A stretch of 28,750 nt of DNA. Origin: CAYUAI01 sp964442745 (GTDB lineage Bacteria; Pseudomonadota; Gammaproteobacteria; S012-40). Positions within the stretch are counted from its first letter, which is position 1; each line of letters starts with the position of its first letter. The stretch lies in contig CAYUAI010000052.1 in assembly GCA_964442745.1 (NCBI GenBank), positions 1-28,750 on the forward strand. The letters are read 5' to 3'. Positions 1 to 6,946 of the stretch are shown piece after piece. The position numbers were made by a program, and so were the translations under genes. Below the pieces are notes generated by a model. The model worked only from the letters and a program-made list of their open reading frames with translations, searched no databases and was not told the origin of the DNA.

Positions 1-151
1 ATTTTCAATTGAAGAATAGTTGATTATTTTAACTGGATCCTACAAACTCCATCTAGTTCTATTCAAATTAAAAAGATGGAGAGTGAAAACAAAGCATTCT
101 CAAAAATTTACTCGGTTGATAAAAAGTATTATTAGTCAATCAACTTGCCCC

Positions 152-468
152 CTAATCTGGCGTAAAACCCGCCAAACCACTGTGATGATGTTTAAAGTTA
201 TACCAATTGAAATCGTCTTCACACCATTGCCGAGCCAACGCCATACTGTCGAATCGACCCGGATAATCCGGCTGATATTTCTGTGTTTTGAACTGACTTT
301 TGCTGAATGGGTTGTCATTACTCACTCGTGGTCGACTGTGGCTACATCCAGCGCCTTCATGTCTTCCAGGTATCCATGGGCTGTCATCGGTGAACCTCGA
401 TCTTGATGCACTGTCAATTGCCCTTCTGTGATACCGTAACGGGTGGTGGCCTCGTTCATTACAAGGCT
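152..468 (-). pseudogene. IS3-family transposase orfB remnant, catalytic core truncated
   Basis: This is the C-terminal part of the DDE integrase domain. The first piece reads GQLTVHQDRGSPMTAHG, which holds the second catalytic Asp. A frameshift near 340 leads to a frame reading RPRVSNDNPFSKSQFKT, then PDYPGRF and WYNFKHHHSGL, with a stop at 152-154. In intact relatives the motif is NPFSES, whose Glu is the third catalytic residue. Here it is Lys (codon AAA), so the active site is lost as well. The part of orfB carrying the first catalytic Asp is missing between the zipper and HQDRG. Together these show an old, internally deleted and non-functional copy. I could not define its terminal inverted repeats. 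Confidence 0.85.
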
Positions 469-793
469 TTTTTTTACAATGCAGTCGTTAGCTATTTCGA
501 GTTGACGTGTTAATGCCTCATTTTCCTTGCTAAGTTGCGCTATCTGTCGTTGTTCAGATGTTTTCAATGCCGCCTGGACCAGGCCGGCTTTTTTGTCGCC
601 CTTCGAATCCGTGCTCCGCGTATTCACGGCGCCACTCAGCCAGTTGATTGCTGTATAAGTTTTCACGACGCAGTAAAGCACCAAGCTCGACATGTTTGCA
701 GGCATCGGCTTCGGTAATAATGCGCAACTTATAGTCAGCGGTAAATTTGCATCGAGTACGCTTTTCCAGCGATGAATCGGGTTTCACTTGCAT
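469..793 (-). pseudogene. IS3-family transposase orfA remnant
   Basis: This is the N-terminal half of an IS3-family transposase reading from 793 downwards. The first 60 or so residues read as the usual helix-turn-helix region: KRTRCKFTADYKLRI, then LGALLRRENLYSNQLAEWRR. The frame then ends early at 554. A second minus-strand frame continues the match with QIAQLSKENEALTRQLEIA, the leucine-zipper region that normally joins orfA to orfB. At least one frameshift is therefore needed to join the pieces. No intact ORF remains, so the element cannot make this protein. The family call comes from recognising these motifs by eye. Confidence 0.8.
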
Positions 794-835
794 TATGGGG
801 GAAGTTCTGTGGCTGATTTTGACATCTCATTTCAT

Positions 836-897
836 CCTAGTTTCATACCCCTGAAATCTATGTATGTGATCTCATCCAGTGACGGTATGGGACTAGG
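836..897. repeat. Imperfect inverted repeat beside the IS3 remnant
   Basis: Bases 836-849 (CCTAGTTTCATACC) pair with 884-897 (GGTATGGGACTAGG) with two mismatches across a 34-base loop. It lies just upstream of the transposase orfA start. It could be part of the element's end or a remnant of another element. I see no partner copy near position 1-150 that would prove it is a terminal repeat. Confidence 0.3.
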
Positions 898-1029
898 TTG
901 ACACATAGGGATTGCCATTTTGATCAATACTAACTCATGAGCTACCCCGAGGCAGAGATCATCGATTTTTTAAAACCAATCCAGTCTGAAATTGAGTATA
1001 AATGCAAGCGTCAAATATTCAACTACAAC

Positions 1030-1257
1030 CTACTTATCATTATATCGAAGTAAGCTACTTATTATTATTGACCCTCGAATATGTGCTAACTTACTTCCTA
1101 CGCGACCTTGAACAATATCTTTATCTTGATCTTTCAGTTTTTCCACAAACTCTTTTGGTGTTTTTACTTCATTATTCCCATTATTTGAATCACGTTTTTT
1201 TTCTACATTATCACGGCCATTCCGCTGTTCTGCGTACGCACTACTACCCTTTGACAT
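1030..1257 (-). CDS. Small hydrophilic protein of unknown function
   Basis: This 75-residue protein is rich in Lys, Glu, Asp and Asn. Its middle reads VKTPKEFVEKLKDQDKDIVQG. There is no signal peptide or membrane segment. The ATG at 1257 is preceded by an AAGG-type ribosome site about ten bases upstream, which supports a real start. I do not recognise the family. The last 25 or so residues (HIRGSIIISSLLRYNDK) differ in character from the charged front part, so the 3' end may be a junction with foreign DNA. The gene sits between the IS3 remnant and the GAF-like repeat protein and is on the same strand as both. Confidence 0.45.
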   Translation of the reverse strand: MSKGSSAYAEQRNGRDNVEKKRDSNNGNNEVKTPKEFVEKLKDQDKDIVQGRVGSKLAHIRGSIIISSLLRYNDK

Positions 1258-1589
1258 AATTATCGCCTTAAAAATCTAAGATATTGAATACATCATCCAT
1301 ACTTAGATACATGACAAGCATATCAATGAACTACGATATCAATTTGCAATTGTATTTAAGTATTGAACACACATCAGGAAGGAAATGGAGGGTAATAAAA
1401 TAGGTAACTAGATATTGCTCAGCCGTCGAAACCTCCCTTACATAAACACTCAAGCTTCAGTTAGTCAAACTTTATGCCATAACATATTTCACAATATCTA
1501 AATTATTTTTATAATATCTAAAACTACATTAGTTCTAAAAAATACTATAGCCAAAAAGATGCTTGTTATCAATAAGACATTCACCTATG
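1258..1589. other. AT-rich intergenic gap, nothing recognised
   Basis: This gap lies between the GAF-like protein gene and the small hydrophilic gene. I see only a very short ATG reading frame after an AGGAAGGA stretch near 1378-1400, which stops after eight codons. No clear terminator, repeat or RNA gene is visible. Confidence 0.5.
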
Positions 1590-3440
1590 TCAGATGGGTT
1601 CTCGGGTATTCATACGACCTGCTTGGATGCGTTTCAACGCAGATTCTCGCTCCTGATCAAGTTCTTTGATCAAATCTCTGACAAGAAAAAGTAATATAAA
1701 TAAAGAATCTGCCGCTTGCTCCAATAAATCAAGTATATATTCACTAGGTGCTGCCTCATCATTTAGAAATATTTTATGAGTATTTTTATTTAAACAATCA
1801 ATAGAAAGAAATCCATAAATTTCAAATTCATCTTTATTCCACACCGGGACGAGCATTTTTGCATTGTAGCGCATATTCCAGTCTGAATTCAGCCCGTTAT
1901 TATATGCTCCTACCTCAGCGAGCTTAGCTACGTCATTGCATGCAAAATAATGCCGTGAGTCTTCACCAATCACTGATGGCAGGATACTATAACTAGCTAA
2001 TACACCAGCATTTTTTGTTCCAATCTTTGGCGCATCATCACGCATGCTCCGACTATCTCGCGCAAAATTCTCTACTTTCCAAAACATTGGGTCATCTGAG
2101 TCACCAACATCAGTAACGAGTTTAAATATTACTCGAAATGATTCATCCACATTAAACTGCTGTTTCACAATTTTTTGAACACTGTCGTAAAGTAAATCAT
2201 TAACCTGCTGAATACAGTCCTTTAAAAAATTAGCAACATCGCTTCTATACTTTTCTGATGCTTGCTCTACATCATAAATATCTTCAGCGTTTACTACTTG
2301 ATTGGTAAACCGTTTCTTAGTATTTCTATCGATTTCAAAAGAAGCATGCTGTAAATGTCTCATTATTTTTTTGCTATAAACACTAATTTCATCAGCAATA
2401 TATTGTTCTCGATTGCCTGCCTGATATTGTTTTCGAAAAATACGTTTCAATGCAGATTCTCGCTCCCGATCAAGTTCTTTGATCAAATCTCTGACAAGAA
2501 AAAGTAATATAAATAAAGAATCTGCCGCTTGCTCCAATAAATCAAGTATATATTCACTAGGTGCTGCCTCATCATTTAGAAATATTTTATGAGTATTTTT
2601 ATTTAAACAATCAATAGAAAGAAATCCATAAATTTCAAATTCATCTTTATTCCACACCGGGACGAGCATTTTTGCATTGTAGCGCATATTCCAGTCTGAA
2701 TTCAGCCCGTTATTATATGCTCCTACCTCAGCGAGCTTAGCTACGTCATTGCATGCAAAATAATGCCGTGAGTCTTCACCAATCACTGATGGCAGGATAC
2801 TATAACTAGCTAATACACCAGCATTTTTTGTTCCAATCTTTGGCGCATCATCACGCATGCTCCGACTATCTCGCGCAAAATTCTCTACTTTCCAAAACAT
2901 TGGGTCATCTGAGTCACCAACATCAGTAACGAGTTTAAATATTACTCGAAATGATTCATCCACATTAAACTGCTGTTTCACAATTTTTTGAACACTGTCG
3001 TAAAGTAAATCATTAACCTGCTGAATACAGTCCTTTAAAAAATTAGCAACATCGCTTCTATACTTTTCTGATACTTGCTCTACATCATCAGCATCTTCAG
3101 CGTTTACTACTTGATTGGTAAACCGTTCCTTAGTATTTCTATCGATTTCAAAAGAAGCATGTTGTAAATGTTTCGTGATATTTTTACTATAAACGCTAAT
3201 CTCATCAGCAATACAATGTGATTTTCTAACCTTAGAACTACTGACAATAAAAAAAATCGTCAACACGGCAAGAGCTATCCCTAGGATTAGCAATCCAGCC
3301 CCACTTACAATAAAACCAAAAAAAAAAGCAACACCAGTACCAGCAGCACTTGCAATTAATAGTATTACAGCTTGACCAATAGTTACAGAACTCGCTGCAA
3401 GATGAAGAATATCAATACATTTTTTCCAATTCAAAACCAA
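1590..3440 (-). CDS. Membrane protein with two tandem GAF-like domains
   Basis: This 616-residue protein has a hydrophobic N-terminus (about residues 20-68, probably two membrane helices), followed by two copies of a domain of about 257 residues (about 77-333 and 348-604) and a short tail. Each copy has a helical start (ADEISVYSK, then LQHASFEIDRNTK) and a region that reads like a GAF sensor fold (VIFKLVTDVGDSDDPMFW, LVPVWNKDEFEIYGFLSID). Each ends in an amphipathic helix (EQAADSLFILLFLVRDLI). The GAF assignment is by pattern only; I see no catalytic motif. The start is TTG at 3440, preceded by AGGA four bases upstream; no in-frame ATG precedes the domains. It may be a membrane-bound sensor or an accessory-island effector, but its function is unknown. 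Confidence 0.7.
   Translation of the reverse strand: MVLNWKKCIDILHLAASSVTIGQAVILLIASAAGTGVAFFFGFIVSGAGLLILGIALAVLTIFFIVSSSKVRKSHCIADEISVYSKNITKHLQHASFEIDRNTKERFTNQVVNAEDADDVEQVSEKYRSDVANFLKDCIQQVNDLLYDSVQKIVKQQFNVDESFRVIFKLVTDVGDSDDPMFWKVENFARDSRSMRDDAPKIGTKNAGVLASYSILPSVIGEDSRHYFACNDVAKLAEVGAYNNGLNSDWNMRYNAKMLVPVWNKDEFEIYGFLSIDCLNKNTHKIFLNDEAAPSEYILDLLEQAADSLFILLFLVRDLIKELDRERESALKRIFRKQYQAGNREQYIADEISVYSKKIMRHLQHASFEIDRNTKKRFTNQVVNAEDIYDVEQASEKYRSDVANFLKDCIQQVNDLLYDSVQKIVKQQFNVDESFRVIFKLVTDVGDSDDPMFWKVENFARDSRSMRDDAPKIGTKNAGVLASYSILPSVIGEDSRHYFACNDVAKLAEVGAYNNGLNSDWNMRYNAKMLVPVWNKDEFEIYGFLSIDCLNKNTHKIFLNDEAAPSEYILDLLEQAADSLFILLFLVRDLIKELDQERESALKRIQAGRMNTREPI
1630..2400 (-). repeat. Tandem duplication copy 2 (C-terminal domain)
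   Basis: This 771-bp segment repeats at an offset of exactly 813 bp (271 codons), so the reading frame is kept. Bases 1655-2259 are identical to 2468-3072 as far as I can read. From 2260 to 2400 roughly a dozen or more differences appear. The 42-bp linker between copies is not part of the match. Confidence 0.95.
2443..3213 (-). repeat. Tandem duplication copy 1 (N-terminal domain)
   Basis: This is the partner of 1630-2400 at an offset of 813 bp. It encodes the domain next to the membrane anchor. Differences from the other copy are confined to its first 50 or so codons (for example NITKHL versus KIMRHL, and ADD versus IYD) and one base at 2467. Confidence 0.95.
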
Positions 3441-3729
3441 TCAATCCTAATTTTTAATTAAATTTATTAAGGTCAAAACAATAAGAAGAGATCATAGACA
3501 AAACTGAATACGTTGATCTCAGCATCAAAAAACCGCGCAGTCACACTCTCCTTTCCTTCAATATTATTGACAGGACAATTTTTTACGAATAACTAATTTT
3601 TATGCAGTCGCATCTCAATCATCGACAGCTTTGCTGGCGATAAACACATACCTTAAGCTGACCGTTAACAAGGATATTGGCACCTGGCATTTGTTTTCAT
3701 CGGGGGTTTTCCTATTATTTATTGCGTGT

Positions 3730-4737
3730 TTAAGCCATCAGCATTTGTGCCAAATTTACGCCATTATCTACCTTAATACCAATGCCCGCAGATTGATTGA
3801 CATCAAGGGCACAGTGCATCACTGTCGCTGCAATTATTTGCTGATGACACTTAAAAACAATGGATGTACCTTGCGGGATATCGGCTTCGGTGCTGATATA
3901 ACCGCCTTTGCCATTGCTTGAGCATTCGACAATACGGCCTGAAAAATTTTTACCATGGTAATCAAATTGTATTTCTTCTCCTGGCACCGGTTGGCGAGCC
4001 GCGCTTCGCTTATCTTCGGTTAGCATTCTAAGCGATCGATCAATTTCTACTTTTGCAGAGATATAACCTAAGCGCCTAACTTTTTCTGTTAATATACATA
4101 AAACCTGCTGGGTTTCACCTCTGAACCTTAACCCTTTCACTTGTTGTTTTAGCCGCTGAGCATCGTCCGTTAGATTGTTCGGAAAATTGCGATAAATCGT
4201 TTGGATAATATCGCTTTTGCCTGCACTATATTCGGTATACAACAGCTCTACACAGCCATCGACAATACTTTCATCCGCATCAATCAGCGGTTGAAAAAAT
4301 TTTCTCATAACATCCGGCACAATAGACAATGTCAACTTTATAAGCTGCTTAGCAAATTCCACCCGATTAGATGGTATTGATGAAAAAAAATCTTTGATAT
4401 TTTGTTCTTCCACAGGGTCTTGCATACGTCTTAACAGCAGGTAATAAAATAATACGGAAACAATACTACCAATAAAAAGCGCATTAAAATTGGTTGCTTT
4501 TATGATTAGCTCAAAGACGGGAACAAGAATAAATACACTAAAAAAAAGAGAAAGAACGATCCATTTAATCAACGACAAAAAATAGTGAATAAGAAAAGAA
4601 GAACCACCAAAATAATCTTTATGGCGTATTATTTTCCACCAAGGAATTAATAAAAAATCAAAGCGAGCGCGCTTTGCTTCATGAACGGCCAGGCAAATAA
4701 TAACCCCGGCAATAATAAAATACTCCCAAATTTCCAC
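3730..4737 (-). CDS. Membrane-anchored PilZ domain protein
   Basis: This 335-residue protein has hydrophobic stretches near residues 4-19, 47-75 and 81-99, then a helical cytoplasmic region, then a C-terminal PilZ domain (about 240-325). PilZ domains bind c-di-GMP through an RxxxR motif and a [D/N]xSxxG motif. Here RSAAR is at 244-248 and ECSSNG at 271-276, so the first Asp/Asn is replaced by Glu. Binding is likely but not assured. The start is GTG at 4737 with an AAAGGG ribosome site six bases upstream. The gene follows the 106-residue gene after 27 bases, so the two are probably one operon. The middle region matches nothing I recognise. Confidence 0.8.
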   Translation of the reverse strand: MEIWEYFIIAGVIICLAVHEAKRARFDFLLIPWWKIIRHKDYFGGSSFLIHYFLSLIKWIVLSLFFSVFILVPVFELIIKATNFNALFIGSIVSVLFYYLLLRRMQDPVEEQNIKDFFSSIPSNRVEFAKQLIKLTLSIVPDVMRKFFQPLIDADESIVDGCVELLYTEYSAGKSDIIQTIYRNFPNNLTDDAQRLKQQVKGLRFRGETQQVLCILTEKVRRLGYISAKVEIDRSLRMLTEDKRSAARQPVPGEEIQFDYHGKNFSGRIVECSSNGKGGYISTEADIPQGTSIVFKCHQQIIAATVMHCALDVNQSAGIGIKVDNGVNLAQMLMA

Positions 4738-4764
4738 TGCAAACCCTTTGGATAATTTTTGTAA

Positions 4765-5085
4765 TTATTTTTCCAAGACAAAAAACTGACCGGTTAAGTC
4801 ATCAGATTTTTTCTTATTTTTTTGGATGAAAACTTTTTTTTCATCCATGAGTTTGTTTAATTCAGGGTCTAATTCATCAGGCAATAGCCCGGTGGTTAAA
4901 AGCAACGAATGATACGTCAAGACACCTTGATCCATCAGTGCATAAACAATTTTATCTTCCGAACTTTTTAATTTGGGGATGAATGACAACGAACCTTTTT
5001 TCGTCTTGGATCGTCTTTTAGGATATGGATTGTCTACTCTGGAATAATTAAAAAAAGATTTATTCCTATTGGCATCGGCGGTCAT
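4765..5085 (-). CDS. Small basic protein upstream of the PilZ gene
   Basis: This 106-residue soluble protein has a basic N-terminal 35 residues (RVDNPYPKRRSKTKKGS) and a more ordered rest (SSEDKIVYALMDQGVLTYHS, then LLPDELDPELNKLMDEKKVF). The second part could be a small winged-helix-like fold, but this is only an impression. The ATG at 5085 has AGGA nine bases upstream. It lies 27 bases before the membrane PilZ gene on the same strand, which suggests co-expression and a shared role. I do not recognise a family. Confidence 0.6.
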   Translation of the reverse strand: MTADANRNKSFFNYSRVDNPYPKRRSKTKKGSLSFIPKLKSSEDKIVYALMDQGVLTYHSLLLTTGLLPDELDPELNKLMDEKKVFIQKNKKKSDDLTGQFFVLEK

Positions 5086-5224
5086 GTCTTTTTTTCCTGG
5101 TATATTCCATTCATGTTAAAAACACCCGTCCACCCACTAATTTGTTATTATTATGTATTTGGTCAGTTTAAGCTGACTTCAAGATAAATCATTAAAAAAT
5201 ATCGCATCGTCTTCTTTTCCCCAA

Positions 5225-5370
5225 GTAACGTGGATTAAGCGTAGCGAATCCACCTCAGCCATGAACGATGTAATAACGTGCCAATATGGCATGGAAATAA
5301 CGACAAGGCCCAGAGTGCATTCATTGGTTTTCAACGTCATGGTGGATTCGCTGCGCTTAATCCACGCTAC
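5225..5370. repeat. Paired inverted-repeat element (REP/BIME-like)
   Basis: Arms at 5225-5254 and 5341-5370 are inverted copies of about 30 bases with two mismatches, 86 bases apart. Each arm is itself a small hairpin: GTGGATT and AATCCAC bracket a loop of about ten bases. This layout of two opposed REP-like units resembles a BIME or small MITE. The 71-codon reading frame across it is a by-product of the palindromes. Confidence 0.8.
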
Positions 5371-6235
5371 CCCTCTATTTTTTTCTGAAATCAATTTAAA
5401 CTAACTGTATGTGTATTTTTCAGGAAGGAATTAACCGATGAATAACCTATAATAGGTATGATAAATTTGTCATTTTTTTGACACCCCAACCCCGTTTCTA
5501 GCCTCCCCTTTAGGCAAACTTTATTTATTTTTTCTCAGCACTGTTATTTTATTATACGCTGATTAATAAGCTTGAAGCGATACCTCTCTTTTACCAAAAA
5601 ACAGTCATTTTTACAAGTAAAAAATCGTACGACCCACACAATGAAAATCGTTCACAACTTCTGCTTTATGCACTAACATCTTCATCATTATAGTTAAAAA
5701 ATGCATCGCCCATTGAAGTACTCCATAGTGAATTAAACCAATGAATAATTAACAATCAATCCGATAATTACCAAGTGATAATCGAGGCAACAGGTCTGTA
5801 TCATGAAGCCTTAGCCTACGTTATGTATAGGACAAACCCGCTGGTTCCTTCGTGATGCATAGATCTTAACTCGTTCCCAGACAGTGGACTTGTGATTGCC
5901 AATCAAATTCTTTATAGTCGTCTTTGGGTATCGAAAAATGGGTATCTGGAATCGAGCTTCTTGATTGAAAAATGAACTAATATTGTGTGTTAATCAAACA
6001 AAATTCGACGGAAAATTCAGCAAAAAAAAGCTAACTTTTTTCGGGCAAAAAATGACCAGAAAATATTTCTTGCAACCCTTTGAAATTTTTGATTTTTTGA
6101 AAAGTCAAGAGGGGTTAGAACCATGCCCTGACTAAGAAGGGATTGAGACCGATCGGTCAACAGCGAGTAATAATTGGAATAGTGGTATAAAGTGACGACG
6201 AGCAAAAACAAGACAATAAACAGAAGGAGAATAGT
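5371..6235. other. Gene-poor region of about 860 bases
   Basis: I find no convincing gene here. Near 5511-5540 a weak GCCT/AGGC hairpin is followed by a T-rich run, which could be a terminator. Near 6113-6149 is a sequence like a CRISPR repeat (see separate entry). The 64-codon minus-strand frame at 6017-6211 shows no protein-like signature. Confidence 0.5.
6113..6149 (+). other. Solitary CRISPR-repeat-like sequence
   Basis: A 37-base stretch starts with GGTTAGAACC and ends with AAGGGATTGAGAC. The length and the GATTGAGAC-type 3' end are those of many type I and III CRISPR repeats. Only one copy is present, with no second repeat at spacer distance and no cas gene in the window. It may be a relic of an array or a chance match. 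Confidence 0.2.
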
Positions 6236-6604
6236 GTGGGTGGTATAAGATTGATCATTACTTTTAGCCTATTTTTATTGATTTCATCACCGGGCTTTGC
6301 CGAGGACACATTAGTCAAAACAGTAGAAGCTGTGCATCTGGAAAAAACCCAATTAAAAGACAAGCAGGTTTCAGTCAAAGGAAAGGTGACCAAGGTCAAT
6401 AATGGCATTCTGAAGCGTAATTTCCTGCATGTGCAAGATGGCTCAGGTGACAAAGATACCAATGATTTGATTGTCACTAGCAGCGAAACAGCCAATGTCG
6501 GTGATCAAGTGATTGTTACTGGCACCGTGGTGTTGGATACTGATTTTGGTTTTGGTTATAAGTATCCATTGTTAGTTGAAAAGTCATCGATTAAAGTGCA
6601 ATGA
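6236..6604 (+). CDS. Exported OB-fold-like protein
   Basis: This 122-residue protein has a signal peptide of about 22 residues (hydrophobic ITFSLFLLISSPGFA, cleavage near FAED). The mature part reads as a small beta-barrel of the OB type: VSVKGKVTKVNNGI, FLHVQDGSGD, VTSSETANVGDQVIVTG, then FGFGYKYPLLVE. Similar exported proteins are annotated as OB-fold nucleic-acid- or nucleotide-binding-like proteins of unknown role; I would not infer DNA binding in the periplasm. The start is GTG at 6236 with a strong AGAAGGAGA ribosome site about six bases upstream. It is followed 40 bases later by slyX on the same strand. Confidence 0.8.
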   Translation: MGGIRLIITFSLFLLISSPGFAEDTLVKTVEAVHLEKTQLKDKQVSVKGKVTKVNNGILKRNFLHVQDGSGDKDTNDLIVTSSETANVGDQVIVTGTVVLDTDFGFGYKYPLLVEKSSIKVQ

Positions 6605-6644
6605 AGAATGGGCAACATAAATATTTATTAATTAAAATAAGGAC

Positions 6645-6854
6645 ATGATTCTGGAAGAAAGATTAACCGAGCTGGAAACCCGCCTTGCTTTTCAGGAGAG
6701 CACCATCGACGCACTTAATGACGCCATGACTAAACAGCAATTTCAGATTGCCGATTTGGAAAAGAACATGAAAACGTTAAAGACACAATTAAAAACGCTG
6801 GCACAACCCCTGGTTGCCTCTGAGCATGAGGAACCACCCCCTCCGCATTATTGA
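6645..6854 (+). CDS. slyX: SlyX family protein
   Basis: This 69-residue protein has the SlyX pattern: ERLTELETRLAFQESTIDAL, then a coiled coil (residues 3-52), and the typical C-terminus PPPPHY. The length matches the family (about 70 residues). SlyX's cellular role is not well defined. The ATG at 6645 lies only one base after AAGGA, which is closer than usual for a ribosome site. A nearby non-ATG start cannot be ruled out, but the N-terminus matches the family as called. It is probably transcribed with the OB-fold gene upstream and is followed by a 13-bp hairpin at 6866-6901. Confidence 0.92.
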   Translation: MILEERLTELETRLAFQESTIDALNDAMTKQQFQIADLEKNMKTLKTQLKTLAQPLVASEHEEPPPPHY

Positions 6855-6865
6855 TGAGTTAAGAA

Positions 6866-6901
6866 TTTCTGGTTCCCACACCGAAGCCTGGGAACCAGAA
6901 A
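6866..6901. repeat. 13-bp perfect stem-loop after slyX
   Basis: TTTCTGGTTCCCA (6866-6878) pairs perfectly with TGGGAACCAGAAA (6889-6901) across a 10-base loop. It lies between the convergent ends of slyX and the DUF3570 gene, so it can act as a two-way terminator. The GGTTCCCA/TGGGAACC core also appears in the stem at 21101-21122, which suggests a dispersed element family. Confidence 0.7.
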
Positions 6902-6946
6902 ATACCAACCCTAGGCACGAATCACCTCGCCCATTCCCGACCCCAG

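Noticed and set aside
937..1053. 38-codon plus-strand frame beginning MSYPEAEIIDFLKPI
   Set aside because: The first 20 residues look protein-like, perhaps a gene fragment, but there is no ribosome site and the rest has no pattern. Too short to call.
1002..1259. 85-codon plus-strand frame
   Set aside because: It is antisense to the small hydrophilic gene, which has a better start and composition.
3679..3694. TGGCAC followed by CTGGC, a possible sigma-54 promoter
   Set aside because: The -12 half does not fit TTGC and no gene follows on the plus strand.
3631..3921. 96-codon plus-strand frame
   Set aside because: Its second half is antisense to the PilZ domain of the membrane protein, and it has no ribosome site or domain.
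5179..5394. 71-codon minus-strand frame
   Set aside because: It spans both arms of an inverted-repeat element and the intervening bases; the peptide has no family features.
6113..6149. A true CRISPR array
   Set aside because: Only one repeat-like unit exists. The nearby AAGTCAAGAGGGGTTAGAACC is too different and too close to be a second repeat.
6017..6211. 64-codon minus-strand frame
   Set aside because: No ribosome site or protein-like pattern; it covers the CRISPR-like sequence and the leader of the OB-fold gene.
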